A stretch of 33,376 nucleotides of DNA, taken from contig WOYO01000014.1 of assembly GCA_011620765.1 (NCBI GenBank), forward strand, positions 1-33,376. The letters run 5' to 3'. Below, in pieces: positions 20,021-28,228 of the stretch. Made by a program: the position numbers and the translations under genes. The notes under the pieces were generated by a model. The model saw nothing but the letters and a program-made list of their open reading frames with translations. It did not search any database and had not been told where the DNA came from. This DNA comes from Thermoplasmata archaeon. GTDB lineage: Archaea; Thermoplasmatota; UBA186; UBA287. Positions within the stretch are counted from its first letter, which is position 1; every line of letters starts with the position of its first letter.

Positions 20021-21252
20021 TAGCTTCCATAGACCTTATGGGAGGAAAAGCTGTGGGGCTTTTGAATGGTAAAGAAAAGATATTTGAAGCGGATGCGTTA
20101 AAGCTTGCAAGAAGATTCTCAAAGCTATTCAGGCTTGCAGTTATAGACATCGATGCAGCTATGGGAAATGGAAACAATGATGCGCTGATAAAAGAGATAT
20201 TGAAATTTGCCGACTGCAGGGTTGGAGGAGGCATAAGAAGTGTTGAAAGAGCAAAGGAGCTTCTAGCATATGGAGCTGAAAAGGTCATAGTAGGCTCTAA
20301 AGCATTTGAGGAGGACACGATAAATAAGGCTTTTCTCAAAAATCTCAGGGATACAGTTGGGAGAGAAAGTGTGATAATAGCGATAGATTGCAAGGATGGA
20401 ATTATTCAAACAGAGGGGTGGAAGCACAGCACAGATTTAAAGCTCACAGAAGCTTTGCATACGCTGGAAGAGTACTGCTCAGAGTTCCTCTTTACAGATA
20501 TCAGCAAGGATGGCACACTTGAAGGAGCAAACATAGATGAGCTCAGGGATCTCTTAAAGAAAACAGGAAATGCAATAACCGTTGCCGGGGGGGTTAGATC
20601 TATAGAGGAGCTAAAGGGGATAAATGTTCTGGGAGCTGATGCCCAGGTTGGCATGGCCCTCTACAATGGGGATATAGACCTTAAAGAAGCTTTTATAGAG
20701 ACTCTTAACTGGGGCTCAGAGCTCATACCAACTGTTGTTCAGGATATCAGAGGTCAGGTTTTGATGCTGGCATATAGCAATAAAGAATCTTTAGAGAGGA
20801 CTTTAAGTTCAGAGGAGATGTGGTATTTTTCAAGGTCCAGAGGAAAACTATGGAAAAAGGGTGAGAGCTCTGGCAATACGCAGAGGTTGCTTAAGCTCAG
20901 AGCAGATTGCGATAGCGATACCCTGCTGGCTGTTGTAGAGCAGAAAGGCAATGCATGTCATCTGGGAAGCTACTCTTGCTTTGGTGCAAAAAACTTTACG
21001 ATAAAGGATCTCTATAATACAGTCAAAGATAGAATAGAAAACCCAAGAGAAGGATCGTACACAGCAACGCTTGATGATACAAAAGTCAGGGAGAAATTGC
21101 TTGAAGAAGCTGGCGAGATAGTTGAAGCTAAAACAAAGGAGGATATAATATGGGAAGCAGCGGATGTTATCTATTTTCTAACTGTTCTCTTAGCCAGAGA
21201 GGATGTTACGATAGATGGCGTGTTGTTTGAGCTGAGGAGAAGGAGAAGATGA
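20017..21252 (+). CDS. hisA-hisIE: HisA-HisI-HisE triple-domain fusion
   Basis: One 411-residue protein for three steps. Residues 1-225 are a HisA-type isomerase barrel with the two catalytic aspartates D6 (IDLMGGK) and D161 (TDISKDGTLEG). Residues ~229-325 are HisI, PRA-CH cyclohydrolase, with LMLAYSNKE, FSRSRGKLWKKGESSGNTQ, DCDSDTLL and the zinc cysteines in GNACHLGSYSCF. Residues ~330-411 are HisE, PRA-PH, with EEAGEIVEA and IIWEAADVIYFL. In most archaea HisA is separate and HisI and HisE are separate or fused to each other. The HisA barrel looks divergent (AVIDIDAAMGNGNN instead of HLVDLDGA). It is coupled to both neighbours by 4-nt overlaps, and no frameshift is seen across the domain joins. 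Confidence 0.93.
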   Translation: MIASIDLMGGKAVGLLNGKEKIFEADALKLARRFSKLFRLAVIDIDAAMGNGNNDALIKEILKFADCRVGGGIRSVERAKELLAYGAEKVIVGSKAFEEDTINKAFLKNLRDTVGRESVIIAIDCKDGIIQTEGWKHSTDLKLTEALHTLEEYCSEFLFTDISKDGTLEGANIDELRDLLKKTGNAITVAGGVRSIEELKGINVLGADAQVGMALYNGDIDLKEAFIETLNWGSELIPTVVQDIRGQVLMLAYSNKESLERTLSSEEMWYFSRSRGKLWKKGESSGNTQRLLKLRADCDSDTLLAVVEQKGNACHLGSYSCFGAKNFTIKDLYNTVKDRIENPREGSYTATLDDTKVREKLLEEAGEIVEAKTKEDIIWEAADVIYFLTVLLAREDVTIDGVLFELRRRRR

Positions 21253-22469
21253 GGATTATAAGGAATGCTCCAGAAGAGCAGGCAGAGAGATCCTTCTCTG
21301 TAGAAGGCATTGGAGAGATCATAGAGAGGGTAAAAGAGCAGGGGGATAGAGCAATTTTTGAATATACCGAGAGGTTTGATGGCATAAAGCTAAGCTCCAT
21401 AGCTGTTGAGAAAACGAAGATCGAAAGAGCAAGGGTTGATGACAGACTTGAAATAGCACTTAAAGAAGCGAAAAAGAGGCTGGAGCTTTTCTCAAGCAAG
21501 CAGATGGAATTTATGAAGGGCTTTTCCCTTGAGATATCTGAAGGTGTTGAAACCTGCCAGAGAGTGGAGCCAATAGAGAGAATAGGCATATACGTGCCGG
21601 GGGGAAAAGCGCCATTGTTCTCAACGCTCCTTATGTGCGCAGTCCCTGCAAAGATCGCTGGAGTAAAGGAGATAGCGATCTGTACCCCACCAATAGTTAA
21701 AGAAGAGGTGCTGTATACAGCAAAGCTATGCGGGGTTGATGAAATATATAGCGCTGGCGGAGCCCATGCGATAGCTGCTCTGGCATTCGGCACAGAGAGC
21801 ATAAGGAGAGTAGATAAGATATTTGGTCCTGGCAATAGATACGTGACTGCAGCAAAAAAGGAGGTTTTTGGGCATGTTGGCATAGACATGCTTGCTGGTC
21901 CCAGCGAGGTGCTCATAATAGCGAGCGAAAATAGCGATGTTGAGGCTATTGCTCTGGACCTTATAGCGCAGGCGGAGCATGGAAGCGACTCAATAGCAAC
22001 ACTGATTACAGACTCTGAGGATCTTGCTAAGCGGGTGAGCGAAGAGGTTGAAAAAAAGCTGAACGCTTTCGAGTGGGCTAGAGAAGCGATAGAAAAGAAT
22101 GGAAGGATAATGTTGGTTGAGGGCAAAGAGAGAGCAATAGAGCTTGCTAACAGGATAGCCCCGGAGCATCTTGAGCTTATGGATGAGAGGATTGATGAAA
22201 GAGAGCTAAAGAGCTTTGGCTCTCTTTTTATAGGCTCTCCTGTCGCCTTCGGTGACTACTGCGCAGGAATAAACCATGTTCTGCCAACCAATGGCAGTGC
22301 ACGTTTTTCATCAGCTCTTTCAGTTAAAGACTTTTTAAGGGCATCCAATGTGCTGAAGGTAAAAGATGAAGGAAAAAAACAGATGGACTGCGCAAAGGTT
22401 ATGGCTGAATATGAAGGTATGAGAGCACATGCCGCATCCATAGAGCATTCGAACTTCGGTAGCTCTTAA
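21249..22469 (+). CDS. hisD: Histidinol dehydrogenase
   Basis: NAD-dependent oxidation of histidinol to histidine, the last two steps. The 406-residue protein has the family signatures RIGIYVPGGKAPLFSTLLM, SAGGAHAIAALAFG, FGPGNRYVTAAKK, DMLAGPSEVL, the zinc-site AQAEHGSDS, and the C-terminal HVLPTNGSARFSSALSV. Its ATG overlaps the stop of the fusion gene. It closes the operon: a 46-nt gap follows before polB. Confidence 0.97.
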   Translation: MRIIRNAPEEQAERSFSVEGIGEIIERVKEQGDRAIFEYTERFDGIKLSSIAVEKTKIERARVDDRLEIALKEAKKRLELFSSKQMEFMKGFSLEISEGVETCQRVEPIERIGIYVPGGKAPLFSTLLMCAVPAKIAGVKEIAICTPPIVKEEVLYTAKLCGVDEIYSAGGAHAIAALAFGTESIRRVDKIFGPGNRYVTAAKKEVFGHVGIDMLAGPSEVLIIASENSDVEAIALDLIAQAEHGSDSIATLITDSEDLAKRVSEEVEKKLNAFEWAREAIEKNGRIMLVEGKERAIELANRIAPEHLELMDERIDERELKSFGSLFIGSPVAFGDYCAGINHVLPTNGSARFSSALSVKDFLRASNVLKVKDEGKKQMDCAKVMAEYEGMRAHAASIEHSNFGSS

Positions 22470-22515
22470 TAGAGAGAGTAGAAAAAAGGTTAAATGAAGT
22501 AACATTATTGTAAAT

Positions 22516-24729
22516 ATGCAGCTCTCTGGCATAGACGAAGAGAAAGGAAGGGTAAGGGTCTGGCTTGGAAAAGAGTATAAGCTCTTTGATTTTCATCCCT
22601 ATTTTTATATTCATGTGCAGAAAGAAGGAGGAATAGAGGATCTCCTCAGAGATCAGGAAAATATTTTAAACATTGAGCCGCAGAGAAAGAGACTATTTGG
22701 AAAAGAGCTGGAGGTCTATAAAGTAACATTCGAGGATCAGAAAAGCATGAACTCATGCAAAAGAGAGCTTTCAGATAATGAGATCTTCGAAGAGGATATA
22801 CCATTAACAAGAAGATTTCTGGTAGATAACAAGCTTGTGCCGTACGGTGATGTTTCCCTGGAGAAAGGGGAGATAAGGACGGAAAAGGAGAGGAGCGGTA
22901 GAGAGTTAAAGCTATTTGCATTCGACATAGAGACGCACACAAGAAATATAATAGATTCCAAAAAGGATCCCATCATAGCGATATCGATAGCAACCAGCGG
23001 TGGCAGGAAAGATGTTATAATATCAAAGGATGAAAAAGAGATCATAGAAAAATTTGTATCCGCATTCAATGAAGAGGATCCTGATGTTGTTCTCACATAC
23101 AATGGGGACTCCTTTGATTTCCCATATCTCGTAGAAAGAGCAAAGAAGAATAAGATATCTTTAGCGCTTGGCAGGGATGGCAGTGCTGTTAATGCGAGAA
23201 GGGGTGGGGTAAGAGATACATACACTATCGCAGGCAGGGATACAGTAGATTTATACAGGATCGTTGAGAGAGATCTGCAGGAAGTTAAGGTAAAAACATT
23301 AGATAACGTCGCGGAATACCTGGGTGTGATGCGTAGAGAGGATAGAGTGCTGCTGGAGAATGATGAGCTGTTTGAGCTGTGGGAAAAGGGGGAAATAAAA
23401 AAGATAGAGGAATACACCATAGATGATGTTATATCAACCCTGGAGATAGGAAAAAAGCTTTTACCGATGCAGATAGAGCTCTGCAGGCTTGTGAAGCAGT
23501 TCTTAACAGATTGTTCACGAATGGGGAGAGGAAGGCAGGTTGAGAGCTATCTCATGTACAAAGCTGCTGAGCGCAATGAGCTCATACCGCCGCGCAGGTA
23601 TGTGCAGAGCGAGCACATGTATGAGGGCGGCTATGTGATGGAGCCTGAGAGAGGGCTTTTTGAAAATGTTGTTGTGCTTGATTTTGCCAGCATGTACCCA
23701 AATATAATGATAGCTTATAACATAAGCCCTGACACGTATGTGGAGGGTGGCGATGAGGAGCACTGCTATATAAGCCCCTCAAAGCATGCTTTTCTCAAGC
23801 AGCCTGATGGTTTCTTCAGGCAAATACTGAAAGAGTTGATAGAGGAGCGAAAGAGACTGAAGAAGAGCGCTAAGAGCTCTGTTGATGCGCTGAGGCAGCA
23901 GACAATAAAGATACTGACGAATTCTTTTTATGGTTATACGGGCTGGGGTGGAGCCAGATGGCATAAGCTTGAGTGCGCTGAAGCTACGGCTGCATGGGGA
24001 AGGTATACGATAAAAAAGGTTATAGAAGAAGCAAGGAAACGCGGGATAGAGGTAATATACTCAGATACAGACTCCCTGTTCTGCGTTGAAAAGGGGGATA
24101 TGAGATCATTCGCTGAAGAGATGAACTCCCAGCTTCCTCTGGAGCTGGAGATGAGGGAGCGATACAAAAGGATATTCTTTGCCGGAAAAAAGAGGTATGC
24201 AGGTCTTCAGGATGATGGTTCTATCGTTGTGAGAGGGCTTGAGGTTAGAAGAGGTGACTGGTGTGAGCTCGCAAAGAAGCTTCAAGAAGAGGTGATAAAC
24301 ACTATACTGAGAGAAGGGGATGTGGAAAAAGCCAGAAACATGGTTATTGAAGCTATAGACAGGGTAAAAAGCGGAAAAGCGGGTGTAGAAGAGCTTACAA
24401 TATACAAATCAATAACCCGAAGCATTGATTCCTACGAAACCGCTCAGGCCCACGTTGCAGCGTTGAAGAGGGCTATGGATGAGCAGCAGGATATAGAGTT
24501 CAGCAACAAAATAGGCTACGTTGTTCTTGAGGGCAAGGGAAAGATAAGCGATAGAACAAAGATCTCCAGCACTCTGAGCGATAAAGATAGGATCGATAAA
24601 GATTATTACATTGAGAATCAGATAATACCTGTGGCACTGCGCATTCTCGAGCATTTCGGCATAACCAAGGAAGAGCTCCTTGGTAAAAAACAGCAGAATC
24701 TGGAGAAATGGTTCTCTTCACAGGGTTAA
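22516..24729 (+). CDS. polB: Family B DNA polymerase with proofreading exonuclease
   Basis: The 737-residue replicative-type polymerase has exonuclease motifs Exo I (FAFDIETH, D137/E139), Exo II (TYNGDSFDFPY, from 194) and Exo III (Y300xxxD304). Polymerase motifs are A (DFASMYPNIMIAYN, from 389), B (KILTNSFYGYTGW, from 475) and C (YSDTDS, 515-520), with a KKRYAGL element after motif C. The C-terminus ends in QQNLEKWF (726-733), a good PCNA-interacting box. Motif A differs mildly from the common DFxSLYPSI. Length is close to other archaeal PolB. It follows hisD by 46 nt with only a weak TATA-like word (GGTTAAATGA). It converges with and overlaps the DUF2891 gene by 12 nt. Confidence 0.96.
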   Translation: MQLSGIDEEKGRVRVWLGKEYKLFDFHPYFYIHVQKEGGIEDLLRDQENILNIEPQRKRLFGKELEVYKVTFEDQKSMNSCKRELSDNEIFEEDIPLTRRFLVDNKLVPYGDVSLEKGEIRTEKERSGRELKLFAFDIETHTRNIIDSKKDPIIAISIATSGGRKDVIISKDEKEIIEKFVSAFNEEDPDVVLTYNGDSFDFPYLVERAKKNKISLALGRDGSAVNARRGGVRDTYTIAGRDTVDLYRIVERDLQEVKVKTLDNVAEYLGVMRREDRVLLENDELFELWEKGEIKKIEEYTIDDVISTLEIGKKLLPMQIELCRLVKQFLTDCSRMGRGRQVESYLMYKAAERNELIPPRRYVQSEHMYEGGYVMEPERGLFENVVVLDFASMYPNIMIAYNISPDTYVEGGDEEHCYISPSKHAFLKQPDGFFRQILKELIEERKRLKKSAKSSVDALRQQTIKILTNSFYGYTGWGGARWHKLECAEATAAWGRYTIKKVIEEARKRGIEVIYSDTDSLFCVEKGDMRSFAEEMNSQLPLELEMRERYKRIFFAGKKRYAGLQDDGSIVVRGLEVRRGDWCELAKKLQEEVINTILREGDVEKARNMVIEAIDRVKSGKAGVEELTIYKSITRSIDSYETAQAHVAALKRAMDEQQDIEFSNKIGYVVLEGKGKISDRTKISSTLSDKDRIDKDYYIENQIIPVALRILEHFGITKEELLGKKQQNLEKWFSSQG

Positions 24730-25674
24730 AAGATAGACAGCAAAGGTTGCAAGCCAGTGCTCACCCTCATAATGGCCGCTCATAATATAGGGCAAAGAAG
24801 CTTCAGCATGCTCTGCAGCTGACTTAGTGATATCTGAAGGTGCTGCTTTAGAGATCTCAAGCATGCACCATGCCCTGCTCAGGTTTAAGCCATCCAGGTG
24901 AACTATATAGGGATCGGAGCGATCTGAAATGATAACGGGCTTGAAAGAGATCACAGGTAAAAATCTATGCAACCATTCTGAGAATTCCTCGCATGGTAAA
25001 ACGCGCTGCATCAGCGCTGCTTCTATCAGAGAAGGAGATAGGAAATCATCTCCATCGGGCTCCCATGATGCAGGGTAATTCTCATCTTTACCAAAATAGG
25101 TCAGGCTTCTCTCTATAAGCAAGTCTTCAAGCTCTTTGTTGCGCAGTTTTTTAGCGTAGTCCAGCGCAAATGCTATACCGAAGGCGGTGTTTTGATGCTT
25201 GCCACAGCGCACAGGGTATTTCTGCTTTGGCAGAAAATTCAGATAGAGACCAGCGATCTCATCAGCCAGTGGCTTAAGCTTTTTTTGCCACTGTTTTCCA
25301 TCCTCAAATCCTGAGAGCTCCTCATAAAGCTTCAGCAGCCATGCCCAGCCATAGGTCCTCTCAAAAGATGGGTGCTTTTTAAAATACTCTGCCTCCTTCT
25401 CCAGGTTTTCAGAGCTGAGCGTATCGTCCAGAGCGCTATGGATCTCTGGTAGAAGGTCAGGAAAGAGCCTTAAGATACGAACAAGCATCCAGTGCGTGTG
25501 CACTGCGGAATGCCAGTCAAAGCAGCCATAGAATGCTGGATGCACCGCAGCAGGATTCTTTATATCTGAAGGAGCGCTCAAAGAATGTCCTGTATGGGGG
25601 AATTCTCTCCTTATGTTCTTAAGGGCAAGATCTGCGAAGTTTAAAGCTAGCTCTTTATCAAAGGTTTTTTCCAT
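24718..25674 (-). CDS. DUF2891 family protein
   Basis: The 318-residue protein fits DUF2891, with HPAFYGCFDWHSAVHTHW near residue 45, RTYGWAWLLKLYEEL near 105, the YPVRCGKHQNTAFG loop, and DFLSPSLIEAALM. The repeated helical hairpins suggest an alpha/alpha toroid as in glycosidase-like folds, but the activity is unknown. No signal peptide is seen, so it is probably cytoplasmic. It is the last gene of a minus-strand run with the GNAT and small membrane-protein genes. Confidence 0.87.
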   Translation of the reverse strand: MEKTFDKELALNFADLALKNIRREFPHTGHSLSAPSDIKNPAAVHPAFYGCFDWHSAVHTHWMLVRILRLFPDLLPEIHSALDDTLSSENLEKEAEYFKKHPSFERTYGWAWLLKLYEELSGFEDGKQWQKKLKPLADEIAGLYLNFLPKQKYPVRCGKHQNTAFGIAFALDYAKKLRNKELEDLLIERSLTYFGKDENYPASWEPDGDDFLSPSLIEAALMQRVLPCEEFSEWLHRFLPVISFKPVIISDRSDPYIVHLDGLNLSRAWCMLEISKAAPSDITKSAAEHAEASLPYIMSGHYEGEHWLATFAVYLLTL

Positions 25675-25707
25675 GCATTTAATGCAAATTCGAAAATATC
25701 CATTTTG

Positions 25708-26175
25708 CTACTGGAGAAGCATGAGCTTTGCCTTTCTGCCTCCATAGACTATATCTTTCACCTCTCTAAAACCGAGCTTTTTCCAGAAATTCTCTGAGTG
25801 CTGCACCGCCACAAGCTCTATCGCTCTGAAGCGCCGTGCAACATCTAAAGCCCTTGAGAAGAGAGCGCTACCTGCGCCCTTTCCTCTAAACTCTGGCAAT
25901 ACTGCTATGTCATGGACATAAAGACAATCAGCATTTTCAGGAAGCTCTTTGATCGGGGTATCTAAAGGAACGTATTCTCCAATTCTCCATGGGTGCGAGA
26001 ACAAATATCCTGCAGGTTTCTCACACCAGAGACCATAACAACCAGAAGGATAGAGCTGCAGAATGCTTTCAAACTTCTCCCTGCTCTCCCAGTAATCCTC
26101 ATGATAGCAAGCCTTCTGTATCTCAAGCACCTGTTCTATGTCCTTTAAGGTAAGGTTCTTTATCAGTCCATCCAT
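25708..26175 (-). CDS. GNAT family N-acetyltransferase
   Basis: The 155-residue protein has a GNAT fold. The conserved YVHDIAVLPEFRGKGAGSALFSRAL segment (about residues 88-112) contains the R-G-x-G-x-G acetyl-CoA pyrophosphate loop, and the end has the usual NFWKKLGFREV motif. The acceptor is unknown. It begins inside the end of the small membrane-protein gene (13-nt overlap) and is followed after 33 nt by DUF2891. Confidence 0.9.
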   Translation of the reverse strand: MDGLIKNLTLKDIEQVLEIQKACYHEDYWESREKFESILQLYPSGCYGLWCEKPAGYLFSHPWRIGEYVPLDTPIKELPENADCLYVHDIAVLPEFRGKGAGSALFSRALDVARRFRAIELVAVQHSENFWKKLGFREVKDIVYGGRKAKLMLLQ

Positions 26176-26360
26176 CTGTCAGAGACCCAGTCCACCAAGT
26201 ATCCCATCACCAGAGGCATCACTATTATATAGATTATCCACCCAATGTAAGGTACCGAGCCCATTAGACCTATGAGAAAACTTGCTGCCATGGTTATCAG
26301 GGTAAATATAACCCCACAAACCCAGTAATTCACCCATTTGTTCGCAAATAGTTGAGCCAT
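26163..26360 (-). CDS. Small two-helix membrane protein
   Basis: The 65-residue protein is of unknown function, with two predicted membrane helices (about 12-33 and 38-56) joined by a short PYIGW turn, and a charged C-terminus (DWVSDRWMD). The ATG is preceded by a clear Shine-Dalgarno (GGTGAT), and TAATATAAAG about 30 nt further upstream is a plausible TATA box. First gene of the run to DUF2891; its left flank ends just before the mobile-element island. Confidence 0.75.
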   Translation of the reverse strand: MAQLFANKWVNYWVCGVIFTLITMAASFLIGLMGSVPYIGWIIYIIVMPLVMGYLVDWVSDRWMD

Positions 26361-26474
26361 TTATATCACCGAAGATGATGAGCTATCGTCTTTATATTAA
26401 TTTCTAAAATGTAATGTTAACCGACATGGGTAACATTGAACCATTTAGATATATACCAGCAGGCACACAATTTA

Positions 26475-27551
26475 TAGTTAAGAACCTAACTTAAGATACT
26501 AAAATTATTTCCAAGAAACTTTTGCATCCGTGATTTAGCAAAACTCAATGAGCACCCAAATTTTTTAAATGCGTCGAGAATTATCTGTTTTAGGTGATCG
26601 AGATCTTGTATGAAAGTCCGTGAAATGATTCTCCGAATACTTTTCCAGATGTATTCAATTGGGTTCAGATCCGGGGAGTATGGCGGTAAATATACCAGTT
26701 TCATACGATTCAGATCTGCGAATTCCCGTGTTTTATTTGCATGATGAGACCGGAAATTATCGAGGATGATAACAATATCTGCATCTGGATTCTTGTTTCG
26801 GATAGCCTGAAGGAACTCGCAGACATCCTCCTTCTTCGAATGTTCGTGAAATTCAAGAACGGAACATCCGTTAATTGGGTAAAATCCGAATGTATTTGCC
26901 CGGAATTTTGAGGTGTTCTTTACCAGCGTAGGATGACCACAGGACCAGAGTCGCTGTGTATTTGCCGTTGTTTGTGGAGATGTTTCATCCAGAAATCCAA
27001 TAATCACACCTGGATTTATTTCAGGTAGTTTTTTTTAAGAGAGATTCGGCATCATCGGGTCGACGGTAATCATGAGTGAATGGTTTTCCATATTTCATCT
27101 TCAACTTCTTCAGGATGATTCGAATTTGTTTAAGAGTATATTCAACACCGAATTTCTCATATATCAGGGTACGGACTTCATCGGTCGTCCATGTGGATTT
27201 TTGACTTAACAGTTCTTGTAACTGATTGAATTCTTCTGATGAGAGTTTCATTGGCCTCCCTCCAGCATAACGAGGAATAATCCCATCATATCCATTCTCA
27301 TTCCACCTTCGTTGCCAGATGTATCCTTCATTCCTTGTAATCCCCACCCTTTGTGCAGATTCTTCTACGCTCGTTCCTTCATATCGATATTTTATAAAAT
27401 ACAGTCTTTTGAGGATTTTCGTGTCTTTTTCCAGAGTTTTAATTCTCGATTCCAATTCATCTACGGTAATACGTCTCTGTATCGGTATCTGTTCAGACCA
27501 GGGCATACATAGAATTGGTATCTGTTGTAATAAATGTATGGTTCTTAACTA
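26475..27551 (-). mobile_element. IS630 family insertion sequence
   Basis: The element is 1077 bp, bounded by perfect 12-bp inverted repeats and a TA duplication as expected for IS630/Tc1-type elements. It carries one transposase gene on the minus strand, currently split by a frameshift. It sits inside the 359-bp element copy 1, so it arrived later than that element. The short repeats and intact ends suggest a recent insertion. Confidence 0.93.
26486..27506 (-). pseudogene. IS630 transposase, frameshifted in a run of eight A
   Basis: The first part (27506-27021, 161 aa) is the helix-turn-helix half: EESAQRVGITRNEGYIWQRR followed by a second wHTH. The second part (to 26486) is the DDE domain: D in GFLDET, D in IVIILDNFRSHH, and E in LPPYSPDLNPIEYIWK. 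The frames meet at an A8 run (27031-27038, coding strand). With seven A the whole gene would read as one protein of about 339 residues, normal for the family. A simple -1 slip from the first frame hits a stop within a few codons, so a classical -1 programmed shift does not join them. Either a +1 slip, transcriptional slippage, a real mutation or a homopolymer sequencing error explains this. Confidence 0.85.
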
Positions 27552-27553
27552 TA

Positions 27554-27728
27554 TACCCATGGGATACCTATCATAATTGTACTACCTAACAAACTCAGAA
27601 ATTAGATCCTCAGATTTCTCGAATACTTTATCAAGTCTTAGAACTTCTTCATTGAATGTACGAATACAACGCTCTACCTTACCCTTTGACTGTGGGTAGT
27701 GTCTTGGTGCATGCTCTACACTTATTCC
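27554..27728 (-). pseudogene. Decayed DDE integrase/transposase fragment in element copy 1
   Basis: Reading the minus strand from about 27728 gives VEHAPRHYPQSKGKVERCIR followed by TFNEEVLRLDKVFEKSEDLI and SEFVR, then a stop where a Trp would be expected, then YNYDRYPMG before the IS630 insertion. The pattern HxPQSxGKVER and the final YN-R-MG block match the C-terminal part of rve-type (IS481-like) transposases, with the E of the DDE triad in KVER. The N-terminal two thirds are missing. Confidence 0.7.
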
Positions 27729-27943
27729 TATTCTTTACAACCACTATGTGTCTCTACCGTAGTGTATCCCATTCCGCATTCCCTACCAATGAATAGGCAG
27801 GGGATTAGAATAATGTCTATGTTACCAATGTTGCTTTACTTTACATAATCAAAATCTCTGTGCGCGAGCATGCCCTTACTATTTAGGCTAGACAGAGGTC
27901 ATATCTCCTTACATTACACAAATGTATATATTCCTGAATAGGT

Positions 27944-27956
27944 AAATTTATAAATA
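27944..27956 (+). promoter_or_regulatory. TATA box of the restriction-modification operon
   Basis: AAATTTATAAATA is centred about 37 nt before the ATG at 27988, giving a short leader of roughly 12 nt, unlike the leaderless pattern of the host genes. Confidence 0.6.
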
Positions 27957-27987
27957 GATTAACCAATACAATACCTGTGGTAGTAAA

Positions 27988-28224
27988 ATGGAAGACGAAA
28001 TATCCAAAGCTGCCCTTGAGGTAATAATTAGTGCTGAGGAACCATTGGAAACAAAAGAAGTAGAAGAAAGAGTGAATAAGATTGTAAAGGATACACCTAG
28101 GACAAAATTATTTTATAGTCTTAATAATCTTAGAGCGGAACGGTTAATAAAAGGAAAATTTATCGGTCCCGGCAAAGGCGTATGGGTCTGGTGGAATAAA
28201 GGGATCTTCAAAAAAGGATGGTGA
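27988..28224 (+). CDS. Small winged-helix DNA-binding protein
   Basis: The 78-residue protein has a compact winged-helix pattern: helix (ISKAALEVIISA), helix-turn-helix (TKEVEERVNKIVKDTPRTKLFYSLNNLRAE) and a G-rich wing (KFIGPGKGVWVWWNKG). It is the first gene of the restriction-modification operon; its TGA is 4 nt before the mod ATG, and the Shine-Dalgarno of mod (GGTGAG) overlaps its end. By position it may regulate the operon or be a small subunit; I do not recognise a named family. Confidence 0.75.
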   Translation: MEDEISKAALEVIISAEEPLETKEVEERVNKIVKDTPRTKLFYSLNNLRAERLIKGKFIGPGKGVWVWWNKGIFKKGW

Positions 28225-28228
28225 GAAA

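Larger units (their letters stand above)
26473..27553 (-). repeat. IS630 target-site duplication (TA) and 12-bp terminal inverted repeats
   Basis: TA at 26473-26474 and TA at 27552-27553 flank the element. Inside, TAGTTAAGAACC (26475-26486) is the exact inverse of GGTTCTTAACTA (27540-27551). The second 359-bp element has the undisturbed sequence with the same flanks joined, proving the insertion point directly. Confidence 0.93.
26409..27846 (-). mobile_element. 359-bp transposon-derived element, copy 1, interrupted by IS630
   Basis: After removing the IS630 insertion and its TA duplication (1079 bp), this element is exactly 359 bp and differs from copy 2 (32935-33293) at only four positions by eye. 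Its ends are imperfect inverted repeats of about 30 bp: the left end begins ATGTAATGTTAACCGACATG and the right end, inverted, ATGTAAAGTAAAGCAACATT, both leading into GGTAACAT. It is too short to encode a transposase and holds only a decayed C-terminal fragment on the minus strand. Copy 1 borders the housekeeping side of the restriction-modification island. No convincing target-site duplication is seen. Confidence 0.85.

Noticed and set aside
21206-22126. A 306-residue minus-strand frame across hisD.
   Set aside because: hisD is unambiguous on the plus strand with all family motifs; the antisense frame is a codon-composition shadow.
27021-27045. Classical -1 programmed frameshift of the IS630 transposase.
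   Set aside because: Slipping back by one base leads to a stop a few codons later; the DDE frame is reached only by +1 or -2.
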